From: Paenibacillus massiliensis 2301065 = DSM 16942
GTDB taxonomy: Bacteria; Bacillota; Bacilli; Paenibacillales; Paenibacillaceae
Assembly (NCBI RefSeq): GCF_000377505.1
Contig: NZ_KB898190.1
Coordinates: 310,001 to 374,000 of the forward strand
Reading direction: 5' to 3'
DNA length: 64,000 bases
Notes under the pieces: model-generated
Database searches by the model: none
Told to the model about the DNA's origin: nothing
The model's input: the letters and a program-made list of their open reading frames with translations, nothing else
Translations under genes and position numbers: made by a program
Shown here: positions 38,520-45,562 of the stretch, piece by piece
Numbering within the stretch: position 1 is the stretch's first letter
Layout: each line of letters starts with the position of its first letter

Positions 38520-38858
38520 ATGAACAAGCTTACCGATAGCAGTGTATTTTATTTGAAGGATCTCATCGACGTCAAGCCAGGACGTATTGCCAGCCGGAAT
38601 CTGTCACTTCCAGTCCATCCGGATGGGGCTGCTACAGAGCAGGAATGGGTGCTATATGCCATGGATCAGCAAGAGACAATTAGTGCCGAGACATCACCGC
38701 TCCATAAATTAATACAGGTGTTAGACGGAGAACTGTCTATGATGGTCGCTGGACAAGCGCGTAGCCTCATGCCAGGGATGTCCATCATCGTTCCTGCCCA
38801 TACATGGCATGAATTCGAGGCCAGCAAGTCATGTATATTTTTACAAATTAGCCTATAA
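38520..38858 (+). CDS. Cupin domain protein 1
   Basis: A 112-residue single-domain beta barrel of the small cupin family. Cupin motif 1 is degenerate (SPLHKLIQVLDGELSMMV), and motif 2 appears as LMPGMSIIVPAHTWHEFEA with one clear His. Metal binding may therefore be incomplete. Start ATG at 38520 after AGGAGGATCG. It is the first of three tightly spaced genes (two cupins and a methyltransferase), divergent from a Crp-type regulator. Ligand and function unknown. Confidence 0.8.
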   Translation: MNKLTDSSVFYLKDLIDVKPGRIASRNLSLPVHPDGAATEQEWVLYAMDQQETISAETSPLHKLIQVLDGELSMMVAGQARSLMPGMSIIVPAHTWHEFEASKSCIFLQISL

Positions 38859-38875
38859 CTCAGGAGGGATACACC

Positions 38876-39223
38876 ATGAAGCAAGGTGAATACATTAAAA
38901 AACTGCCAGTATCGGCAGTCATTGATCTGAAGGACATCATTACCATAGAGGAGCAACAGGTATCCAGTCTCACCTTGGTACAACGCCCCAGCCTGGCGAT
39001 GACTCTGCTCTCTCTGGATCAGGGTACCTCTATTGGTGGACATTCTTCCCCAGGTGATGCGATGGTTCATGTACTGTCTGGACAGACAGAGATCACAATC
39101 GGAGAGGACAAATATATTGTGAACGCTGGTGAGAGCATTGTAATGCCTGCTAATGTTCCTCATGCGCTCCATGCACTGGAGGCCTTCCAGATGCTGTTGG
39201 TCGTAGTCAAACCTAATTCATAA
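38876..39223 (+). CDS. Cupin domain protein 2
   Basis: A 115-residue cupin, 17 bp after the first and related to it. It has better cupin motifs: GGHSSPGDAMVHVLSGQTEI and INAGESIVMPANVPHAL-like motif 2 (here VNAGESIVMPANVPHAL). The metal-ligand His in the first motif and in VPHAL are present. Start ATG at 38876 after AGGAGGG. It may bind a small molecule handled by the cluster. Function unknown. Confidence 0.84.
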   Translation: MKQGEYIKKLPVSAVIDLKDIITIEEQQVSSLTLVQRPSLAMTLLSLDQGTSIGGHSSPGDAMVHVLSGQTEITIGEDKYIVNAGESIVMPANVPHALHALEAFQMLLVVVKPNS

Positions 39224-39235
39224 GGAGTGAAGAGC

Positions 39236-39991
39236 ATGAAAAGGGAAGTCGGGCATAACTTTCTCGCCAAGCTTGGAAAGAAGAGATTGCGCCCTGGTGG
39301 AGTCGTAGCTACGAACTGGCTTATTCAGCAAGCACAGCTGGGTAAGGACAGCCGGGTGCTGGAGGTAGCCTGCAATATGTGTACAACATCCATTCAGTTG
39401 GCTCAACGCTACCAGTGCCGAATTACAGGCATTGATATGGACCCCAAAGCGCTAGAGAAGGCCAAGCGCAATATTCAGGAAGCAGGTCTGGAGAATTACA
39501 TTCAAGTACAGCAGGCTAATGCGATGAAGCTTCCCTTTGCTGATGAAAGCTTTGATGTCATTGTCAATGAAGCTATGCTGACGATGCTGAATCAGGCGGC
39601 TAAGGAGAAGGCTGTCACTGAATACTACAGAGTCCTGAAGCCGGGCGGGATTCTGCTGACGCATGATATTACTTTTACCAAGGAACACATGACAGAACTA
39701 CTGACTGAACTGCGCGGTACTATAAATGTTCAGGTTGAGCCGCTACCCATGTCGAGATGGGAGCAGTTATTTTATGGAGCTGGTTTCTCCAAGGTGTCCC
39801 ACGCTTCAGGTGATATGTCGCTTATGAGGCTACCTGGACTGATTCGGGACGAAGGCTTCTGGGGTGCCATGCGCATTATCAAGAATGGCTTGAAGAAAGA
39901 AAATCGGACTCAATTCAAGAAAATGTATTCCTTCTTCAATACGTCGGGAAAGGATCTTCAGTACATTGCTGTATGCAGCCGCAAGCCTTAA
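39236..39991 (+). CDS. Class I SAM-dependent methyltransferase
   Basis: A 251-residue methyltransferase from the ATG at 39236, eight bases after AAGGAG; a GTG nine bases earlier is inside that site. The core is Rossmann-like: VLEVACNMCTTSIQLA as motif I, GIDMDPKALEKAKRN as motif II, and NAMKLPFADESFDVIV as motif III. Motif I departs from the usual GCGTG: Ala-Cys-Asn-Met-Cys. It ends the cupin-cupin-methyltransferase unit. Substrate unknown; ubiquinone/sterol-type small-molecule methyltransferases share this fold. Confidence 0.86.
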   Translation: MKREVGHNFLAKLGKKRLRPGGVVATNWLIQQAQLGKDSRVLEVACNMCTTSIQLAQRYQCRITGIDMDPKALEKAKRNIQEAGLENYIQVQQANAMKLPFADESFDVIVNEAMLTMLNQAAKEKAVTEYYRVLKPGGILLTHDITFTKEHMTELLTELRGTINVQVEPLPMSRWEQLFYGAGFSKVSHASGDMSLMRLPGLIRDEGFWGAMRIIKNGLKKENRTQFKKMYSFFNTSGKDLQYIAVCSRKP

Positions 39992-40046
39992 CTGCTCCCC
40001 CATTACTTATCATGTACTCGTGGTAGGTAATTATTTTGCCCACTAA

Positions 40047-40061
40047 TGAGAATGGTTATCA
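40047..40061. promoter_or_regulatory. Second Fur-like 7-1-7 operator
   Basis: TGAGAATGGTTATCA matches the Bacillus Fur box at 12 of 14 positions. It lies 146 bp upstream of the solute-binding protein gene, in the only sizeable gap between the methyltransferase and the ABC transporter. Confidence 0.55.
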
Positions 40062-40207
40062 ACAATAGCTAGCCGAGATATCTACTCATTTAAAAATGAA
40101 CACATCCAAAAAATAATACAACCAAAATAGGTAGAAGAAAACTAGCTAAAAAAAGATAGAACAATAGCTGTAACTAAATAAGTTTACACCATGAAAGGAT
40201 TTCTGCT

Positions 40208-41341
40208 ATGAAATTAAAATACACACCTATTTTATTCATGTGCTGCTTGCTCACTCTATTATTCCTGTTAGGGGGATGCGGCTCACAGCCTGCTGCGAAT
40301 CAACAGCATCCAGCTAATTCCGAGAATTCAACATCATCAACTACAGTAGCCTCTGGCGAGTCTACTTCTACATCTACTCCAAGCGCCGAGCATGCGAGTA
40401 CATCCACAAGTAATAGCACGACTATGAGCGGAACTATGAAAGGAACTACGGGTGAACCGATGACTCTTACAGTGGGTGGGCCACAATCACCTCCATCATT
40501 ACCCATCTTAAGAATGATAGATTCCCATGCTATGGGCGAGAACGTGCAGATTGAATTCAAGACATGGGAGAGCATGGACACTCTGGGCGCATTGGCAAAG
40601 GACAAGAACGTCAGCTTTATAGCCTTGCCGCTCAATAACGCAGTCATTATGTACAACAAGGGAATGGACCTGTCCCTCATGAATATCAATACCTGGTCAG
40701 TCATGGGAATGGTGACAACAGACCCCTCTGTTAAGGGGTGGAAGGATCTTCAGGGTACCGTGCTATATGTTCCCATGAAATCTTCCCCTGTGGACTACAT
40801 CACGCAGACCTTTTTGAAGCACAATGGACTAATTCCAGGGAAGGACGTTACGCTGCAATACAGTCAGATCGCAGAAGGGGCACAGTTGCTGTTATCCGGT
40901 AAAGCTTCCACCATAGTTAGCATTCAGCCACAAATAACGGCGATTCAGATGAAAAATGAACAGGTACGCTCTATCGTAGATTACAAGAAGGAGTGGCAGG
41001 ACGTCACGCAACTAACTACGGATTTACCGAACGCTGGTCTGGCCACTAAGCAGTCTGTGATCGCCAGTGATCCAGAGCTCGTTGCACGCTTCCAAGAGGA
41101 ATATAAGCAGGCGCTGCAATGGACTTTGGACAACCCCCGAGAGGCGGCGTTGCTTGCTAATAAATATTTCAAGCTGGATAGCGCGGTCGTAGAGAAGGCG
41201 ATTCCGCATATGGCACTGGAGTTCGCCCCTGCCTGGGAGAGCAAGGAGGTTCTGACCAAGTACTACGAGACGCTGTTCGAATACAGCAAGGATAGCATTG
41301 GAGGCAAGCTCCCGGATGAGACATTCTATTATCAGCCTTAG
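40208..41341 (+). CDS. NitT/TauT-type ABC solute-binding lipoprotein
   Basis: A 377-residue lipoprotein. The signal peptide ends in lipobox LLGGC (Cys24). Residues 25-85 are a Ser/Thr/Ala-rich linker to the cell wall. The remainder is a type 2 periplasmic-binding fold of the SsuA/ThiY/TauA kind (MTLTVGGPQSPPSLPILRM, FIALPLNNAVIMYNKG, GKDVTLQYSQIAEGAQLLLSG). Start ATG at 40208 after AAAGGA. The permease and ATPase follow. Relatives bind sulfonates, nitrate, thiamine precursors or riboflavin-like compounds; the ligand here cannot be told. A Fur-like box upstream hints at iron-linked expression. Confidence 0.84.
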   Translation: MKLKYTPILFMCCLLTLLFLLGGCGSQPAANQQHPANSENSTSSTTVASGESTSTSTPSAEHASTSTSNSTTMSGTMKGTTGEPMTLTVGGPQSPPSLPILRMIDSHAMGENVQIEFKTWESMDTLGALAKDKNVSFIALPLNNAVIMYNKGMDLSLMNINTWSVMGMVTTDPSVKGWKDLQGTVLYVPMKSSPVDYITQTFLKHNGLIPGKDVTLQYSQIAEGAQLLLSGKASTIVSIQPQITAIQMKNEQVRSIVDYKKEWQDVTQLTTDLPNAGLATKQSVIASDPELVARFQEEYKQALQWTLDNPREAALLANKYFKLDSAVVEKAIPHMALEFAPAWESKEVLTKYYETLFEYSKDSIGGKLPDETFYYQP

Positions 41342-42065
41342 CAAAAAAGGGCTATCTCTGCTGCTCCTACTCTTGCTATGGCAGCTGCTTGCCCTTCAGA
41401 TGGAGCCTTTCATTCTTCCGGGACCACTGGATACTATTCGAGCTGCTATCGCCTACCTTGGAGATATCACCTTTTATCATGCTGTCTATCGTACCTTGAT
41501 TAAGCTGCTGATCGGTATGGTCTGTGTACTACTAATTGGCGGTAGTCTGGGACTAATCATTGGCCTACAGCCCCGTTGGAAGCCTTATGTGGAGCCACTC
41601 ATTGATGTTATGCAATCGGTGCCTCCCATTGCCTGGCTCGGGATCGCCATTATCTGGTTCGGTCTTACGGACGTACCTTCTATTTTCATAATCGTGCTCT
41701 CTACTACACCTGTGTTATTCACCAATCTATATGAAGGCTTTGTAGATATTGATCACCAGTTGATCCGAATGGCCAAAGTGTTCAATGTTCCTCGGCGAAA
41801 AGTAGTATCTAGCATCATTCTGCCTTCCTTGCGCAACTACTTCAAATCAGGAATGATTACTTCTGCTGGCCTCGGCTGGAAATTGGCTGTTATGGCTGAG
41901 CTCTTAACCTCGGTGAACGGTATCGGAGGACTACTCTCTGATGCGAGAACGAATCTGGATACACAGAAGGTGCTTGCGCTAGCTTTGTTCATGGCTGTGC
42001 TCTGGAATATCATCAAATGGCTTATTTCTATTCTATTCCGCAGCAGAGTCAAAACCATTCAATAG
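41316..42065 (+). CDS. NitT/TauT-type ABC transporter permease
   Basis: About 249 residues from the ATG at 41316, which overlaps the end of the solute-binding gene by 26 bp. There are six membrane spans of the binding-protein-dependent family. The EAA-like docking loop is FNVPRRKVVSSIILPS near residue 150, and the family segment SVPPIAWLGIAIIWFG precedes it. It pairs with the ATPase gene 41 bp downstream to import the ligand of the upstream lipoprotein. Confidence 0.85.
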   Translation: MRHSIISLSKKGLSLLLLLLLWQLLALQMEPFILPGPLDTIRAAIAYLGDITFYHAVYRTLIKLLIGMVCVLLIGGSLGLIIGLQPRWKPYVEPLIDVMQSVPPIAWLGIAIIWFGLTDVPSIFIIVLSTTPVLFTNLYEGFVDIDHQLIRMAKVFNVPRRKVVSSIILPSLRNYFKSGMITSAGLGWKLAVMAELLTSVNGIGGLLSDARTNLDTQKVLALALFMAVLWNIIKWLISILFRSRVKTIQ

Positions 42066-42106
42066 TTCAATCCATTCAATAAATACGGTGAAGGATGCGG
42101 TGAAGG

Positions 42107-42802
42107 ATGCTCAAGCTACACGGAGTCACAAAACGCTATGAAGGTACGACCATTCTGGACAACATAGACCTTACTATTGAGCAGCAAAAGATTATTTGTG
42201 TGCTTGGCCCTTCCGGGGCTGGTAAATCAACATTACTGAATATTCTCTCTCAGGCAGAGCCCATAGATGCAGGTGCAATTACGCTTCAGGCTGAGCTGAG
42301 AATCTCCTATGTCTTTCAGGAGGATCGCCTGCTTCCCTGGTCCACCGTAATGGAAAACATTGCTTTCGTCAAAGGTGATGCCGTGCAGGAGGATATTCAA
42401 GCCTTGCTAAATGAGGTGGGTTTGGCTAACTACCATGACCACTACCCTGATCAGCTATCTGGTGGGATGCGCCAACGATGCTCTATTGCTCGCGCTTTCT
42501 ACTATGGAGGGAACTTATTGCTCATGGACGAACCATTTCATTCCTTGGATTATCATCTTCGGTTTGAGCTGGTACAACAATTGATTTCTTTATGGGAGCG
42601 CAGTCGATGCTCCATTGTGCTGGTCACTCATGATATTGATGAGGCCTTGCTGCTAGGGAATGAGATCATTATTCTGTCTAAAAACCCGGGGATGATTGCA
42701 CATCGTTATACAATCCCCACGCCTCAAAGAAACCGTTCGCTAAAGGAGCCTGAGCTGCTACAGCTACGAGCCGACATATTGGAGTGTTTGCTGAGCGTAT
42801 AA
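42107..42802 (+). CDS. NitT/TauT-type ABC transporter ATP-binding protein
   Basis: A 231-residue ATPase. Walker A GPSGAGKSTL (about 33-42), signature LSGGMRQRCSIARAF, Walker B NLLLMDEPFHSLD and switch His THDIDEA are intact. The family resembles SsuB/TauB. Start ATG at 42107 has only a weak GTGAAGG upstream, so it may depend on coupling with the permease gene. It is the last chromosomal gene before the element's left end. Confidence 0.88.
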   Translation: MLKLHGVTKRYEGTTILDNIDLTIEQQKIICVLGPSGAGKSTLLNILSQAEPIDAGAITLQAELRISYVFQEDRLLPWSTVMENIAFVKGDAVQEDIQALLNEVGLANYHDHYPDQLSGGMRQRCSIARAFYYGGNLLLMDEPFHSLDYHLRFELVQQLISLWERSRCSIVLVTHDIDEALLLGNEIIILSKNPGMIAHRYTIPTPQRNRSLKEPELLQLRADILECLLSV

Positions 42803-42943
42803 CTGCCTGCTGATATATCAAGAATGGCAAGCAGTAGCTGGCTGCTTTATTCTTCATGGCATAAACCATGCTATCAGGAGGCTCAGAACTCCGACAAATG
42901 ACCTAAAGAAACTTCAGCCAATCAAATGAAGTACACAAAATAA
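42803..42943. other. Chromosomal spacer before the element
   Basis: No gene, tRNA or repeat recognised; it runs from the ABC transporter stop to the terminator of the former tRNA locus. Confidence 0.45.
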
Positions 42944-42980
42944 GAACAGCTCATTAGATATTATTTCTAATGAGCTGTTC
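42944..42980. terminator. Terminator of the tRNA locus
   Basis: GAACAGCTCATTAGA-TATTATT-TCTAATGAGCTGTTC is a perfect 15-bp stem immediately beyond the 3' end of the tRNA fragment. Read leftwards it is followed by TTATTTTG. It is the natural terminator of the original tRNA-Leu gene and was left behind by integration. Confidence 0.8.
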
Positions 42981-42992
42981 TCTGTTAAAGTA

Positions 42993-43043
42993 TACCGGCG
43001 AGAGGACTCGAACCTCCACGGTTTCCCACTCGATTTTGAGTCG
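42993..43043 (-). repeat. attL: 3' fragment of tRNA-Leu(CAA)
   Basis: Read on the minus strand these 51 bp are the anticodon loop and stem 3' side (CTCAAAA-TCGAG), the long variable arm (TGGGAAACCGTGG), the T arm (GGTTCGAGTCC) and the 3' acceptor strand of a leucine tRNA with anticodon CAA; CCA is not encoded. The 5' half is missing: upstream the sequence turns into unrelated DNA at about 43044. This is the footprint of integration into a tRNA 3' end. The intact gene should lie at the other end of the element, beyond the window. Confidence 0.82.
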
Positions 43044-43093
43044 CACACTCTATTGCGACATGAGCAGAAATTAAGTCCAAGAAGAGGAATATA

Positions 43094-43141
43094 AAACCCG
43101 CGAAAATCCTTGTAGAATCAAGGTTTTTCGCGGGTTTTTTT
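43094..43141. terminator. Strong terminator near the element's left end
   Basis: AAACCCGCGAAAATCCTTG-TAGAAT-CAAGGTTTTTCGCGGGTTT has 18 of 19 bases paired and a T run. It probably insulates the element from chromosomal transcription at the left junction. Confidence 0.85.
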
Positions 43142-43297
43142 GTTGAATTCAGAGCCAGTCTGACTTCCCGAGAATCAGCGAAAAAGAAGCCGTTTTTAGA
43201 CGTTGGAAAGAACTCGGAAAGAACTAAAACAGAATCAGCCCGCTCCCTACCATTGACAAAATTAACGGAGCGATTGCTCCAGGGAGGGTATAATTTC
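43142..43297. other. parA upstream region
   Basis: Contains an 11-bp tandem repeat (GGAAAGAACT type, about 43205-43225) and a GGAGC-GATT-GCTCC hairpin at 43267-43280 just before the parA ribosome site. Either could be an operator for ParA/ParB; I see no canonical promoter pair. Confidence 0.4.
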
Positions 43298-44089
43298 ATG
43301 TCCAAAACAACCGTCATCACCATTGCTAATCAGAAAGGCGGCACAGGCAAAACGACCACCGCCTACAATCTTGCTTACGCCTTATCTAATGAAGGAAAAA
43401 AAGTGCTGCTCGTCGATTTTGACCCACAAGGCAATCTGTCCATGTGCTTTGGCATTGAGCAGCCGGATCAGCTTCCATTCTCAATGTTCAATGTCATGAA
43501 CGCTATTATGAGCGATGAACCACTTCCTCCTACCGAGGAGTATATCCACTCCCACGGCAATATCGACCTCATTCCGAGCAACATTGAGTTGTCCGTTGCC
43601 GAGATTAACTTGCGGGATGAGATGGGCGGGGAAAAAACGCTAGCTTCCCTACTGGAACCGATGAAGCCGAACTACGACTACATCATCATTGACACCAATC
43701 CTTCACTTGGATTGCTGACGATCAATGCTCTTGCAGCCAGCGATAGCGTGCTGATCCCCGTGAATCCGCAGCTATGGTCTGCTACGGGATTAACCCAGTT
43801 GCTCAGAATTATTGTAAAAGTCAAAAAACGCATTAACCCGCGCATTAGTATTGAAGGTATTCTCATGACCATGTGCAACACCCGCACCAACTTGTACAAG
43901 GAGGCTTTCCGTCTGGTCAAAGTCTATTACCGCGAAACCTTCCGCATCTTCGATGTGCAAATTCCTTTGTCCGTTAAAGTAGGCGAAGCTAACTTTTATA
44001 GTCAGAGCATTATTCAGTTTGAACCCAAATCCAAGGTAGCCGCGGCGTATCAAGAACTGGCGAAGGAGCTGATGGAGAGTGGCAGCTAA
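43298..44089 (+). CDS. parA: ParA family ATPase
   Basis: A 263-residue deviant Walker A ATPase that positions or segregates DNA. The motif is ANQKGGTGKTTTAY (residues 9-22). Walker B-like segments VLLVDFDPQGN and YIIIDTNPSLG are present. No N-terminal DNA-binding extension is seen, so it is a Soj/type Ib-like ParA. Start ATG at 43298 after AGGGAGGG. It overlaps parB by 11 bp. In conjugative elements such pairs stabilise the excised circle. Confidence 0.92.
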   Translation: MSKTTVITIANQKGGTGKTTTAYNLAYALSNEGKKVLLVDFDPQGNLSMCFGIEQPDQLPFSMFNVMNAIMSDEPLPPTEEYIHSHGNIDLIPSNIELSVAEINLRDEMGGEKTLASLLEPMKPNYDYIIIDTNPSLGLLTINALAASDSVLIPVNPQLWSATGLTQLLRIIVKVKKRINPRISIEGILMTMCNTRTNLYKEAFRLVKVYYRETFRIFDVQIPLSVKVGEANFYSQSIIQFEPKSKVAAAYQELAKELMESGS

Positions 44090-45107
44090 ACGACCTGTTC
44101 CCAAACTTTCCAGCATTGATGAGTTGTTGTTGCTATCGGAAAAAGACCAGCCTTTGCTTGAACAATCCGCTGGAATTCAAACTATTCCCATAAATAAAAT
44201 CAGAATGTACAAAGATCATCCTTTTCGCTTATATGAAGGTGAGCGATTGGCGGATATGGTAAGCAGCATTGAAAACAACGGTATTCTTGTCCCGGTCATT
44301 GTGCGAAAGATTGAAGTCGATGAGAACGGTTGTGACCACGAAATGCTGGCTGGACATAACCGAATGAACGCGGCGCAATTACTAGGGCTTGAAAAACTAC
44401 CTGCTGTTGTAAAGGAAATGCTTACTGATGAAGAAGCCCTTATGTATGTGGTCGAAACCAATGTGTTGCAACGCTCTTTTACCGACATGCTCCCTTCTGA
44501 AAAGGCCAAGGTACTGACTCTTCGTCACTCTGAAATGTTCTCCCAGGGCAAACGAAACGATATTATTGAGGAGCTTAAAAGCCTGGAAAACCCGCAGTAC
44601 ATCAGGAGAAATACAACTTCTGCCCCAGTGGGGCAGAAGTCTACCAGTCGGGATAAAGTTGCTCAAGAATACGGTTTATCTAAAAATTCCGTCTCCCGAT
44701 TGCTCCGTATCGACAAGCTGATCCCTGGACTAAAGCAGCGTACCGATGTCGAGGAATTGCCTTTGCGTAGTGCTGTGCAACTCTCTTATTTATCGGACGA
44801 TGAGCAAATCATGGTGGAGCAGGCTATAGCAGAGAATGGTTATAAAGTGGATATGAAAAAATCAGAATTTCTACAAGGCTACTCGGGCAAACTCACCGCC
44901 GAACAAACCATTAAAATTCTATCTGGTGAAGCTATACGTAGACCACGTAGTAAAACACCCGCACCCTTTAAGCTGAAACATAAAATATTCACCAAATACT
45001 TTTCTGCTAACACAAAACCTTCTGAGATTGAAGCAACTATCGACGAAGCATTGAAAATGTATTTTTCTCAGCATCTATGTTTATCGAATAATGAAACGGA
45101 GGAATGA
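44079..45107 (+). CDS. parB: ParB/Spo0J family partition protein
   Basis: A 342-residue ParB. The N-terminal ParB/Srx-like CTP-binding fold includes LVPVIVRKIE and the GHNR motif (MLAGHNRMNAAQLLG), with a following segment EALMYVVETNVLQRSF. A linker with TSAPVGQKS is followed by the helix-turn-helix (KVAQEYGLSKNSVSRLLRID) and a C-terminal region for dimerisation. Start GTG at 44079 overlaps parA. The linker DNA is itself a perfect palindrome (44626-44650). Confidence 0.92.
   Translation: MAAKRPVPKLSSIDELLLLSEKDQPLLEQSAGIQTIPINKIRMYKDHPFRLYEGERLADMVSSIENNGILVPVIVRKIEVDENGCDHEMLAGHNRMNAAQLLGLEKLPAVVKEMLTDEEALMYVVETNVLQRSFTDMLPSEKAKVLTLRHSEMFSQGKRNDIIEELKSLENPQYIRRNTTSAPVGQKSTSRDKVAQEYGLSKNSVSRLLRIDKLIPGLKQRTDVEELPLRSAVQLSYLSDDEQIMVEQAIAENGYKVDMKKSEFLQGYSGKLTAEQTIKILSGEAIRRPRSKTPAPFKLKHKIFTKYFSANTKPSEIEATIDEALKMYFSQHLCLSNNETEE
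44626..44650. repeat. Perfect inverted repeat inside parB
   Basis: ACTTCTGCCCC-AGT-GGGGCAGAAGT, an 11-bp perfect stem with a 3-base loop, inside the parB coding sequence at the linker before the helix-turn-helix. It encodes TSAPVGQKS. It could be a ParB-binding site or an RNA hairpin. Confidence 0.7.
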
Positions 45108-45110
45108 ATT

Positions 45111-45551
45111 ATGCCTAGAATTTTTAAAGACATTTCACATGAGCAGTTTTATGAGGGTAACGTAATTCGTGCGAACCGCGAACATGACCCCTATCGAAGA
45201 GCACTGTTTTACCTGCTGGGCCTAACTGATGAAACCCGCCATCACATTCATGACGTGTATGATTTCCAAGAAGAAAGCATCCGCTTAGAAGGGATTCAAT
45301 CAGGTTGGCAGACAGGCACTTCCTCTCGCCTCACCCGCCTAGCCTTTAATCTTTACTCCGGCTATACGGGTAAGGACGAGCTGAATGCCTATCTATACAG
45401 TCCTTACTATCTTTTTGATACTCAACTGATGCCTTTCTTTTTTGAAGCTGTTAGGCTGCGGTATCCGGAATATAATCAGAGTTTTGAGCCGAATATGCGA
45501 CTTATTGAACCATCACTTCAAAACCAAGAGTATGAAGAGCTAGGGCATTAA
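45111..45551 (+). CDS. DUF6075 family protein
   Basis: A 146-residue protein of a family often found beside ParB in Firmicute conjugative elements. The segment FYEGNVIRANREHDPYRRALFYLLGLTDET and the acidic DVYDFQEESI are characteristic. It contains no catalytic motif I know. Start ATG at 45111, 3 bp after parB, so it belongs to that operon. It is the last intact gene before the AT-rich cargo. Confidence 0.75.
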   Translation: MPRIFKDISHEQFYEGNVIRANREHDPYRRALFYLLGLTDETRHHIHDVYDFQEESIRLEGIQSGWQTGTSSRLTRLAFNLYSGYTGKDELNAYLYSPYYLFDTQLMPFFFEAVRLRYPEYNQSFEPNMRLIEPSLQNQEYEELGH

Positions 45552-45562
45552 CAGTAAAACTC

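Noticed and set aside
42944-43060. Intact tRNA gene at the element border
   Set aside because: Only the anticodon-to-3' part is present; the D arm and 5' acceptor strand are missing.
43253-43297. Upstream start (TTG at 43253) for parA
   Set aside because: It would add 15 residues before the conserved N-terminus and ignores the AGGGAGGG site serving the ATG at 43298.
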